Below are positions 9,047 to 16,332 of a stretch of 62,807 nucleotides of DNA, piece by piece (within the stretch, counting starts at the first letter, position 1; the number at the start of each line of letters is the position of its first letter). The translations under genes and the position numbers were made by a program. The notes beneath the pieces were generated by a model. The model searched no databases, was not told the DNA's origin, and worked only from the letters and a program-made list of their open reading frames with translations. The DNA lies in NCBI GenBank assembly GCA_049653745.1, contig JBASGW010000041.1:1-62807 (forward strand), given 5' to 3'. Source of the DNA: CANDYO01 sp049653745. Lineage in GTDB: Bacteria; Pseudomonadota; Alphaproteobacteria; Rickettsiales; CANDYO01.

Positions 9047-9063
9047 ATGTCAAATTTTGACAT
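9047..9063. promoter_or_regulatory. Inverted repeat ATGTCAAA-T-TTTGACAT, candidate operator
   Basis: The two 8-bp arms are perfect complements around one central T. They present a TTGACA hexamer outward on each strand, in the divergent rph/MFS intergenic region. It may be an operator for a dimeric regulator, or overlapping -35 elements. No regulator gene is adjacent. Confidence 0.4.
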
Positions 9064-9091
9064 CAGTTTATCTTTAAATCTTACACTTCTA

Positions 9092-9107
9092 CTCCGCTAG
9101 GGCGGAG
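9092..9107. other. Small GC-rich hairpin upstream of an MFS gene
   Basis: CTCCGC / GCGGAG, 6 bp with a 4-nt loop, stands out in otherwise AT-rich DNA 66 nt before the MFS start. It is followed by CTTTATCTATTTCTT. It could be an attenuator or leader structure, or a stop for upstream transcription. Confidence 0.3.
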
Positions 9108-9172
9108 CTTTATCTATTTCTTAATTTCCACTTATCATTAGTTTTTAAACAGATTTTTTAAAGGTTTTAATC

Positions 9173-10372
9173 ATGTCAAATTCGCGTTTTATCGCTTGGG
9201 CAATATGGGTTATAGTTTCAGTATTTTATGCTTACCAATATATCTTAAGGGTGATGCCTAGCATCTTAATGAATGACATAATGCAAAGATTTAATATTGA
9301 TGCTGCAGTATTTGGTCAATTCTCAGGAGTATATTATTTAGGCTATTCTTTAATGCATCTTCCTATTGGAATTATGTTAGATCATTATGGCCCCAGAAAA
9401 GTTATGACTGGTTGCATTTTGTTAACCATAGTTGGAATGCTACCAATAATTTTCTCAGAACATTGGACCTATCCTATTATTGGTAGAATATTAATTGGCG
9501 TTGGATCTTCAGCTGCCATTCTTGGAGCCTTTAAAATTATTAGATTAACCTTTAGCGAAGCGCATTTCTCTAGAATGCTAAGTTTCTCAGTTACTATTGG
9601 TCTTATTGGAGCAATTTATGGAGGAGCACCAGTTTCTTATATGAATAAAACTCTTGGATACCAAGCGGTGATAGAAATATTTGCAGTGATAGGTTTAATC
9701 TTGGCAGCATTAACTTATTTAATAGTTCCAGAAATTGAAAAAGAAAATAGTAAGGCTTCAGTTCTATTAGAAATTAAGCAGGTTTTAACTAACAAAAAAG
9801 TTATTCTAACCTGCATTTTTGCAGGACTAATGGTTGGTCCTTTAGAAGGATTTGCTGATGTTTGGGGAGCAGAGTTTTTTAGAAAGGTTTATAATTTTGA
9901 TAATAATGTTGCTTCATCCCTGCCATCAATGATTTTTATTGGAATGTGCTTTGGCGCCCCAGTGTTAAGCCTTATTGCTGAGAAAACAAATAATTATATT
10001 GGTACTATAGTTTTTGCTGGAATTGCAATGGCTGCTATATTTACTATATTAATTTTTAATAAACTTAGCACCAACGCCATTTCTTTTAGTTTTATAATTG
10101 TTGGAATTTGCTGTGCTTACCAAATTTTAGCTATTTATAAAGCATCAACTTATGTGGCAGATAATGTTGTGGGTCTAACTACTGCAATAGCCAACATGAT
10201 TATTATGATCTTTGGCTATTTCTTCCATAGCATCATTGGCATGATTATAAAAATATATTCCACTGAAAGTTCTTCAGAAGCTTTTATATATGGAATTGGC
10301 ATTATTCCAGTAGCTTTATTAATAGGATCTGCAGGATTTATAACACTGTCCTATAAAAATAGAAAAGCATAA
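9173..10372 (+). CDS. MFS transporter
   Basis: Inner-membrane secondary transporter of the major facilitator superfamily with 399 residues and about twelve membrane segments. MFS motif A appears after helix 2 as MLDHYGPRKVMTG, and helix 1 contains YAYQYILRVMPSIL. A central loop (about residues 185-205) separates the halves. Substrate cannot be told from sequence; relatives in Rickettsiales are numerous and poorly defined. It is followed by a good intrinsic terminator and then a second, unrelated MFS gene. Confidence 0.85.
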   Translation: MSNSRFIAWAIWVIVSVFYAYQYILRVMPSILMNDIMQRFNIDAAVFGQFSGVYYLGYSLMHLPIGIMLDHYGPRKVMTGCILLTIVGMLPIIFSEHWTYPIIGRILIGVGSSAAILGAFKIIRLTFSEAHFSRMLSFSVTIGLIGAIYGGAPVSYMNKTLGYQAVIEIFAVIGLILAALTYLIVPEIEKENSKASVLLEIKQVLTNKKVILTCIFAGLMVGPLEGFADVWGAEFFRKVYNFDNNVASSLPSMIFIGMCFGAPVLSLIAEKTNNYIGTIVFAGIAMAAIFTILIFNKLSTNAISFSFIIVGICCAYQILAIYKASTYVADNVVGLTTAIANMIIMIFGYFFHSIIGMIIKIYSTESSSEAFIYGIGIIPVALLIGSAGFITLSYKNRKA

Positions 10373-10378
10373 TCTAAC

Positions 10379-10413
10379 ATAAAGAGCTGTTTTTATAAGA
10401 AGCTCTTTATTTT
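10379..10413 (+). terminator. Intrinsic terminator of the first MFS gene
   Basis: A 10-bp stem ATAAAGAGCT (10379-10388) / AGCTCTTTAT (10401-10410) with a 12-nt loop is followed by TTTG. It starts 6 nt after the stop codon. Confidence 0.75.
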
Positions 10414-10476
10414 GAAGTTGCCTCAACCATAAATTAAATATAACCTAGATATACAAACTTATGCTTAATTTAATTT

Positions 10477-11685
10477 ATGATAGAAAAATCTAAACCTCAA
10501 GACGTGCTATTTTTAACTATGCTGGTAATAATTTCAGTTATTTCAGGCTTAGATACTAATATCTATATCCAATTTTTTCCTCAAATAATAAAATACTTTC
10601 ATATAGAAGAAAAGAACGCAGAATATATTATAAGATTTTCTTTAGCTGGAGCTTTAGTGTCAGGACTTATAATTGGACCATTAGACGATAGCTATGGAAG
10701 AAAAAAAATATTTATTGGAGGATTACTGCTTTATTCTATAAGCAGTTTTTCTTGCTTCATTAGCCAAAATTTTGAATCTTTATTATTTTGGCGTTTTATA
10801 CAAGGTGCATCTAAATCATCATTAATTATTGTGGGTTGGATTATTGCATTTGATATATTTTCAATGAACAAATCTGGTAAAGTTTTAGGATTTGTTAGAG
10901 GAATCTCAACTCTAATATTAGCTATAATTCCTTTATTCTTTTTTTATATAAGCAATTTGGTAGGCTGGCATAATGTTTTTTTATCAATGGTTGTTTTATC
11001 TTTAGTTTCCCTAATAATTGCAATTTTATTTGTTAATGAAACACATCCAGTTGATAAAAGAAAAAAATTTAGTTTTATAGAGGCTTTACAACAATATTCT
11101 AAGTTAATAAAGAATTTTAATTTTATAGCGTATATTATAATATATAGTGCAGCTTCTGGAATTTATAATATTTATTTTTCTAATGCATCAATAATATATG
11201 TTGAAAACCTAATGATGACTAAACAAGAATTTAGTATGTATCAAACTATTAATGCGGCCATATATATAATATTTTCTTTCTTATCAATTAGGCTTATTGA
11301 AAATAAAGGTATTGATTACACTAAAAATATTGGCTTTTTACTTTTTATTATCGGCTGCTTAGCTATGTTTATTTTTAGTGAAGAAAATAAAACAAATTAT
11401 CATAATATTTTTAATTTTATGATGGTTGTTTCAATGGGAGGAGCTTTAATGAATGGCTTCTTGCTTAAAGCAATTAATATTTTTCCTGAATCTAGAGGAA
11501 CATGCATGTCATTTAATAACCTTGTGGCAACTATTTTTTCTGCTAGAGCTATCTTCTGGTCACAAAAACTTTTTGATGGCACTATATTACCAACAACAAC
11601 TATTATTTTAATATGTGCTATAGTTACTATTATTCTTTTTATAATATTACAGTACAGAGAAAAACTTAAAGAAAAAATAAACTAA
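10477..11685 (+). CDS. MFS transporter, multidrug-efflux-like
   Basis: Second MFS protein, 402 residues, about twelve membrane segments. Motif A reads GPLDDSYGRKKIFIGG near residues 67-82, and helix 1 has SGLDTNIYIQFFPQI, which recalls the Bcr/CflA drug-efflux branch. It is AT-richer and more Ile/Asn-rich than the first MFS protein, so the two are not recent duplicates. No strong SD precedes the ATG. The Bem46-type hydrolase begins 16 nt downstream and may be co-transcribed. Substrate unknown. Confidence 0.8.
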   Translation: MIEKSKPQDVLFLTMLVIISVISGLDTNIYIQFFPQIIKYFHIEEKNAEYIIRFSLAGALVSGLIIGPLDDSYGRKKIFIGGLLLYSISSFSCFISQNFESLLFWRFIQGASKSSLIIVGWIIAFDIFSMNKSGKVLGFVRGISTLILAIIPLFFFYISNLVGWHNVFLSMVVLSLVSLIIAILFVNETHPVDKRKKFSFIEALQQYSKLIKNFNFIAYIIIYSAASGIYNIYFSNASIIYVENLMMTKQEFSMYQTINAAIYIIFSFLSIRLIENKGIDYTKNIGFLLFIIGCLAMFIFSEENKTNYHNIFNFMMVVSMGGALMNGFLLKAINIFPESRGTCMSFNNLVATIFSARAIFWSQKLFDGTILPTTTIILICAIVTIILFIILQYREKLKEKIN

Positions 11686-11701
11686 TATAAAGATTAATAA
11701 C

Positions 11702-12502
11702 ATGCACCTATTTAAAATAATATTATCATCTCTAATTGCTCTTTATGTATGCACTATAACCATTTTATATTTTAATCAACGTAGTTTGATGTATCACCCC
11801 CATAAAGAAAAAAACTCTTTAGCCAGTTTTAATATCAAAAATGCTGAAGAAATTACCTTAACTACTGACGATAACATAAAATTACAAGCCTGGTTTAGCC
11901 CTTCAGATCAAAATCATAATATGGTTATTTTTTTACATGGAAATGCAGGCAATCTTGAAGATAGAGTGGAGCACTTAAAAGCCTTAACAGAAATAGGTTA
12001 TGGCTTTATTATTCCAGCTTGGAGAAGCTTTGGTAAGAGCCAAGGCACCCCTTCACTTGAAGGATTATATCTAGATGCAAAATCTGCAATAGATTATCTC
12101 ACCAAGCATGGCTATTCTTTATCAAATACAATTATTATAGGTGAATCATTAGGCACAGGAATTGCCACAGAAATGGCCTTAAGATATAAGTTTAAAGGTC
12201 TATTTCTTATCACCCCTTATACTTCAGTTGCAGATAGGGCTGATGAAATTTATCCTTACATGTTTGCTAAACAACTTACTAAAGATAATTTTAAAATTCT
12301 AGATAAAATTGCTGATATAAATCAACCTCTACTAATTATCCACGGAGATTCAGATAATATGGTGCCTCACAGCCATTCACAAATAATATTTGAGGCAGCA
12401 AAAGACCCGAAAAAATTTATTTTATATCCTAATATTAACCATATCAATTATAATAAAGGGGAAGTATTTTTAGAAATGGATAAATTTTTCTCTAACTATT
12501 GA
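11702..12502 (+). CDS. Alpha/beta hydrolase, Bem46/ABHD13-like, membrane-anchored
   Basis: Serine hydrolase of unknown substrate. Residues 3-24 form one hydrophobic segment, an uncleaved anchor or signal. The hydrolase fold follows with the oxyanion stretch FLHGNAGN (77-84), nucleophile elbow GESLG with S149, acid D218 in GDSDNMVP and H247 in INHINY. All three catalytic residues are in place. The 266-residue length fits Bem46-like bacterial proteins. The last 33 bp of the gene plus 9 bp after it are repeated about 2 kb downstream, just before the SMR gene. Confidence 0.85.
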   Translation: MHLFKIILSSLIALYVCTITILYFNQRSLMYHPHKEKNSLASFNIKNAEEITLTTDDNIKLQAWFSPSDQNHNMVIFLHGNAGNLEDRVEHLKALTEIGYGFIIPAWRSFGKSQGTPSLEGLYLDAKSAIDYLTKHGYSLSNTIIIGESLGTGIATEMALRYKFKGLFLITPYTSVADRADEIYPYMFAKQLTKDNFKILDKIADINQPLLIIHGDSDNMVPHSHSQIIFEAAKDPKKFILYPNINHINYNKGEVFLEMDKFFSNY

Positions 12503-12511
12503 GTGGCAAGA
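12470..12511 (+). repeat. Direct repeat copy A (3' end of hydrolase gene)
   Basis: This 42-bp segment starts TTAGAAATGGATAAA, covers the last codons and stop of the hydrolase gene and runs 9 bp beyond. It matches 14452-14493 at 39 of 42 positions by direct comparison. The two copies bracket the 524-residue kinase-like gene. Confidence 0.8.
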
Positions 12512-12543
12512 AAAGTTATCTAATAGATTACTTCCAAAGAACC

Positions 12544-12572
12544 TCAAGCATTATTCTTAATGCTTGAATTTG
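12544..12572 (+). terminator. Intrinsic terminator after the hydrolase gene
   Basis: Perfect 10-bp stem TCAAGCATTA (12544-12553) / TAATGCTTGA (12558-12567) with loop TTCT, followed by ATTTGTT. It can also serve as the terminator of the convergent 524-residue gene, whose stop lies about 57 nt to the right. Confidence 0.65.
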
Positions 12573-12624
12573 TTAAAACACCTCTTAAATGATATCGATA
12601 TAAATTTATAAAGGCTTTTTATCC

Positions 12625-14199
12625 CTAATAAAGCGAGTCTATTTGTAATGCTAATTCACCATTTAGCAAACTTCCTTCTTCATTATAATCTACCAAACTC
12701 CTCTCTTTAGTTAAAATGCATTGAGTAGGGTTATTTAAAGTTGGAACGCTGCATTGATCTTCGTAGCTAAGGTAAGGAACTATAGCATCAAATACTTTGT
12801 TTGCATGAATAGCTTCATCAATTATTTTGTCTCTATATTCATCGTGACCAGCTATATACGGAAATGCTACATTAAAGGCTAACTTACTGTTACTGCCATA
12901 CCACCAGGAAAACATACCATCTATACATTTGTATAAAGTTTCAGGGAAATTTTCTAAATGAGCTAATATTTTATGAGTCAAAATGGAGTCTTGCTTCCGA
13001 TAAAGTAATGATTGTAATATTTCACTAAAAGTAGAGAATCCGTCTTTTGAATGAATATAAGGCATTAAATTGAGTAATATTTCGCTATCTTCTCCTTCAT
13101 ACAACTTATACATTGTGATCGCTTTTTTAGCTCCGTATAGAATAGTTTGGAAATCGTCTTGAGAATAACTCTTCATAAAGCCATCTAACTTATCAAATAT
13201 TGCTTTATGCTTTCCAGCAATCATGCCGACTGTATTAACTAACACCCTACTTGGTGAAGACGAAAGAACCATAGAATCAAACTGTGAGAGTTTAATATCT
13301 AATAATTCTTGTTGATTTATAGAATTAGAATTAATAACTTCTTGTATTTCTAGTAAAATAATATCTGTTTTATATATCTCAAGTCTGTTAATTAAATCAT
13401 GAGCCATCTGAGATTTCTTAGTATCTAGTTCATTAGATTCGATTGGAATTAATGTAGCAATATTTTCAAATAATTGTTCTAAAGCTTCTTCTATAAATTC
13501 TTTAGAGATTTTATTTGTGACCGATTTAAGTGCAGCAATAAGTTTATGTCTATCGTTATTTTGAAAATAAGTTAACGCTAGTGGCTTAGATAGTTCAGTC
13601 ATACTTAAATCGAAATCTATTACTGCAAAATTAACGCCTGTATCTGAGATTACTATGCCATTATTTCTACCGTTAGGGTCAGGATAGCTAACAAATTCAG
13701 CAGCAGCATATACTTCTTCCTTGTCAGCTGGTATGTATGACTCAAGATTATAATCATTATCTTTAATAGGATAGATTTTTCCATCTTCTCCTATAAAGCA
13801 ACCTTCATCTATGCAACCATTATACCTTACCTCGTAGTCATCCTCTCCATAAAAATTAGGTATAAATTTTGAAGCAGTATAAATATTTCCTTTTTCATCT
13901 TTTACTAAATGAACTATCGGCGCTCTTTCATCAATTAAATAATGTGCAAAATAGGATCCTACATAATCTGCGATTAGATTGTTAGCACTCATCTGTTTAA
14001 TCATGTAAAATTCTTGTTGGACTGACTCATCTATTGGCAGAGTCAAGCTATCTGACATTGTTTTTAAAAGATACTTGCCTTTAATAGCGCCCTTTATATA
14101 GTTATCCTCATATGTTTCTCCAGCACTAATAAAATTAGACATGTTAAGAATTGATGGAATATTGAATTGCATTTTATTTGTCATATAGATTACTACCAT
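12625..14199 (-). CDS. Protein with atypical kinase-like motifs, candidate effector
   Basis: A 524-residue protein I cannot name. Its N-terminal 200 residues resemble an atypical kinase fold: a possible beta-3 lysine (GKYLLK, K46), a helix-C glutamate (QQEF, E63), a hinge-like IYTASKFIPNF (107-117), a catalytic-loop-like YPDPNGRNN (172-180) and a metal-binding VIDFD (193-197). The C-terminal 300 residues are helical with no clear domain. The gene has a near-perfect promoter of its own and lies between two copies of a 42-bp direct repeat, so it was probably acquired. ATG at 14199 is used; the ATG at 14184, preceded by GGTAG, is a reasonable alternative start. Kinase activity is an inference from motif order only. 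Confidence 0.6.
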   Translation of the reverse strand: MVVIYMTNKMQFNIPSILNMSNFISAGETYEDNYIKGAIKGKYLLKTMSDSLTLPIDESVQQEFYMIKQMSANNLIADYVGSYFAHYLIDERAPIVHLVKDEKGNIYTASKFIPNFYGEDDYEVRYNGCIDEGCFIGEDGKIYPIKDNDYNLESYIPADKEEVYAAAEFVSYPDPNGRNNGIVISDTGVNFAVIDFDLSMTELSKPLALTYFQNNDRHKLIAALKSVTNKISKEFIEEALEQLFENIATLIPIESNELDTKKSQMAHDLINRLEIYKTDIILLEIQEVINSNSINQQELLDIKLSQFDSMVLSSSPSRVLVNTVGMIAGKHKAIFDKLDGFMKSYSQDDFQTILYGAKKAITMYKLYEGEDSEILLNLMPYIHSKDGFSTFSEILQSLLYRKQDSILTHKILAHLENFPETLYKCIDGMFSWWYGSNSKLAFNVAFPYIAGHDEYRDKIIDEAIHANKVFDAIVPYLSYEDQCSVPTLNNPTQCILTKERSLVDYNEEGSLLNGELALQIDSLY

Positions 14200-14246
14200 T
14201 ATTAGTTAACAAAAATTACTAATTATATTTCTAGATTGAGAAATAT

Positions 14247-14274
14247 ATTATACTTAATTATCAACAAATGTCAA
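14247..14274 (-). promoter_or_regulatory. Near-consensus promoter of the kinase-like gene
   Basis: On the minus strand TTGACA (14274-14269), a 16-nt spacer and TATAAT (14252-14247) lie about 48 nt upstream of the start. Both hexamers are exact sigma-70 consensus. Confidence 0.7.
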
Positions 14275-14451
14275 TTTAACATTAATTTATTTACTATTTG
14301 TTGCGGAATTTGTAAATCTAAAGAGATTGTTCTATTCTTTTTACTGAACTAATACAGAAATAACTATAAGTTATAAAAAATCATATAATCAAAATACTTA
14401 TCAAGATAGCTATTTTAATAATATACATAATACCATATTATTTGTAGATTA

Positions 14452-14493
14452 TTAGAAATGGATAAATTTTTCTCTAATTATTGAGTAGTAAGA
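14452..14493 (+). repeat. Direct repeat copy B, remnant of hydrolase gene end
   Basis: It matches 12470-12511 at 39 of 42 positions, including the codons and TGA stop that end the hydrolase gene. Here it has no gene body before it and abuts the GTG start of the SMR gene. This suggests that the hydrolase and SMR genes were once adjacent and that the 1.9-kb segment between the copies was inserted. Confidence 0.8.
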
Positions 14494-14814
14494 GTGGCTT
14501 GGTTATATTTATTGATAGCAGGAATATTTGAGATTAGCTGGGCTGTTGGAATTAAATATTGCGATAGTTCTAAACTAAACTTTATTTTATTTTTTGTAAT
14601 TTTATCGATGATGGCAAGTGTATTTTTCTTGTGGCTTGCGCTTAAGAGCATTCCAATTAGTCTTGCATATGCAATTTGGACTGGAATTGGAATACTTGGA
14701 GTGGTTACTTATGACATTATTGTTTTTAAACAACCACTCTCTTTGATTAACTTAATTTTTATCAGCCTAATTTTAATTGGTATTATTGGATTAAAACTCA
14801 ACCAACCTAATTAA
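14494..14814 (+). CDS. SMR family efflux protein, SugE/Gdx-like
   Basis: Small multidrug-resistance transporter, 106 residues, four membrane helices. The proton- and substrate-coupling glutamate is E13 in AGIFEISWAVGIKY, wording closer to the SugE/Gdx guanidinium exporter branch than to EmrE. PISLAYAIWTGIGILG in helix 3 also fits. The start is GTG (MAWLYLL), directly after repeat copy B. It overlaps the convergent NhaC gene by 4 nt at the stop codons. Confidence 0.85.
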   Translation: MAWLYLLIAGIFEISWAVGIKYCDSSKLNFILFFVILSMMASVFFLWLALKSIPISLAYAIWTGIGILGVVTYDIIVFKQPLSLINLIFISLILIGIIGLKLNQPN

Positions 14815-16106
14815 ACCTCTTGAGGTTGCTTTTTTACTTTTATAAAAATTATATGCAATATAGCTACCACCCCTAAGATATAACAATAATATACATGAGG
14901 CACTATGCTGAGGGGAGAAACACCAGCAATGATACTTGCTAACAATATTTGAGCGCCATAAGGAATTATTCCTTGAAACACACATGAAAATATATCTAGC
15001 CACGCCGCACTATAATGAGGTGGTATATTATGCTTAGCGGCAATTTCTCTAACAATTTCTCCACTAAAAATTATTGCAATGGTGTTATTTGCTAGAAGTA
15101 TGTCAAAAATGGAAACTATTTTTGCTATAACCAATTGAGCCATTTTTTTACTTCCATGCCTAGAAATCCAATCACCTAAATCTTTAGCAATTCTTTTTGA
15201 ATCACCTCCAGAAAGCCCTGATAAGCCTCCAACAAGCAATGAAAGCAACATTATTTCTTGCATACTAGCAAAACCTTTAGTCATTCCACTCCCTAAGTTA
15301 AATATGGTATAATCCGTGCAAATCCAACCCGTAAAACCGGCAAACATTATACTAATAACCAATGCTATAAAAACATTAGCCCCTGAAATGGCAACAAGAA
15401 TTAAAAATATATATGGAGTTACAAGTATTGGATCATAGCTTTGAACCTCTATGCTATTTCCTTCAATAGAGCTAAAAAATAAAATAACCACATTAATTAG
15501 TGATGCCACAAGTGCTACTTTGGCATTTAATATTAATCTTAACTTAGGATCAGCCTTTTGAGACATTACTGATGCAATTGTACTATCTGAAATAATTGAT
15601 AAATTATCACCAAACATTGCTCCCCCAACTACAGTTGCCACTGCTAATTCTGGCGAGAAAGCGCTATATGAACTTAAACCAACAGCTATAGGAGCAACTG
15701 TGGCAATAGTGCCCATTGAAGTGCCAATTGCAGTGGCTATAAAAGCCGCAATAAAAAATATACCTATTAATAAAAATTTTGGTGAAAGTAATGATAGGGC
15801 CAAATTAACACTGGCATCCACACTTCCTATTTCTTTAGTTATTTCACTAAAAGCACCAGCTAAAAGAAAAATAATACACATGGTTATAATATCGCGATGC
15901 CTAAAGCCATCTAAAAAATCATTCATCTTTTCATCAGATTTTCCTCTATGCATTATCCAAGCTAAAGCAATGGCTGGAATGATGGCCATAATAGGAGAAA
16001 TTTGGTAAAATGCCTCTTTAATCCCTATAAAAGTGAAATATACTCCACTACCAACAAAAATGCTGATAAATAATAAAATAGGCAAAAAACTTCTTATATA
16101 AACCAT
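14811..16106 (-). CDS. NhaC-family Na+/H+ antiporter
   Basis: Inner-membrane protein of 431 residues with ten or more hydrophobic helices. Family-like features include the re-entrant stretch ATAIGTSMGTIATVAPIAVG (about 124-143), GGAMFGDNLSIISDSTIA (about 160-177) and GGLSGLSGGDS. These are typical of the NhaC antiporter family and related ion:proton exchangers. It is transcribed alone and converges on the SMR gene. The exact cation is not deducible. Confidence 0.85.
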   Translation of the reverse strand: MVYIRSFLPILLFISIFVGSGVYFTFIGIKEAFYQISPIMAIIPAIALAWIMHRGKSDEKMNDFLDGFRHRDIITMCIIFLLAGAFSEITKEIGSVDASVNLALSLLSPKFLLIGIFFIAAFIATAIGTSMGTIATVAPIAVGLSSYSAFSPELAVATVVGGAMFGDNLSIISDSTIASVMSQKADPKLRLILNAKVALVASLINVVILFFSSIEGNSIEVQSYDPILVTPYIFLILVAISGANVFIALVISIMFAGFTGWICTDYTIFNLGSGMTKGFASMQEIMLLSLLVGGLSGLSGGDSKRIAKDLGDWISRHGSKKMAQLVIAKIVSIFDILLANNTIAIIFSGEIVREIAAKHNIPPHYSAAWLDIFSCVFQGIIPYGAQILLASIIAGVSPLSIVPHVYYCYILGVVAILHIIFIKVKKQPQEV

Positions 16107-16332
16107 ATATTCAACACTATAAATATCAACAATATTTTTCTTACACTTTATAGCTAAAGCTGCTTCTTTTCAACAATAATAGAGTGTTATGATAGATAGA
16201 CTTAAGAGCGCTTTATTACTGCTCAATATTTATTGAGTTGCCTTTTCTATAAGCGAAGTGATTATTTTATAAAACAACCACCTAACTTAATGTAAAAAAA
16301 TCTACTTTTTATAAAAAGGTTAAATAAGATTA

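Noticed and set aside
12470..14493. Reading the 42-bp repeats as a transposon target-site duplication
   Set aside because: Forty-two bp is far longer than known target duplications, no terminal inverted repeats are seen and no transposase is present. An integration or recombination origin fits better.
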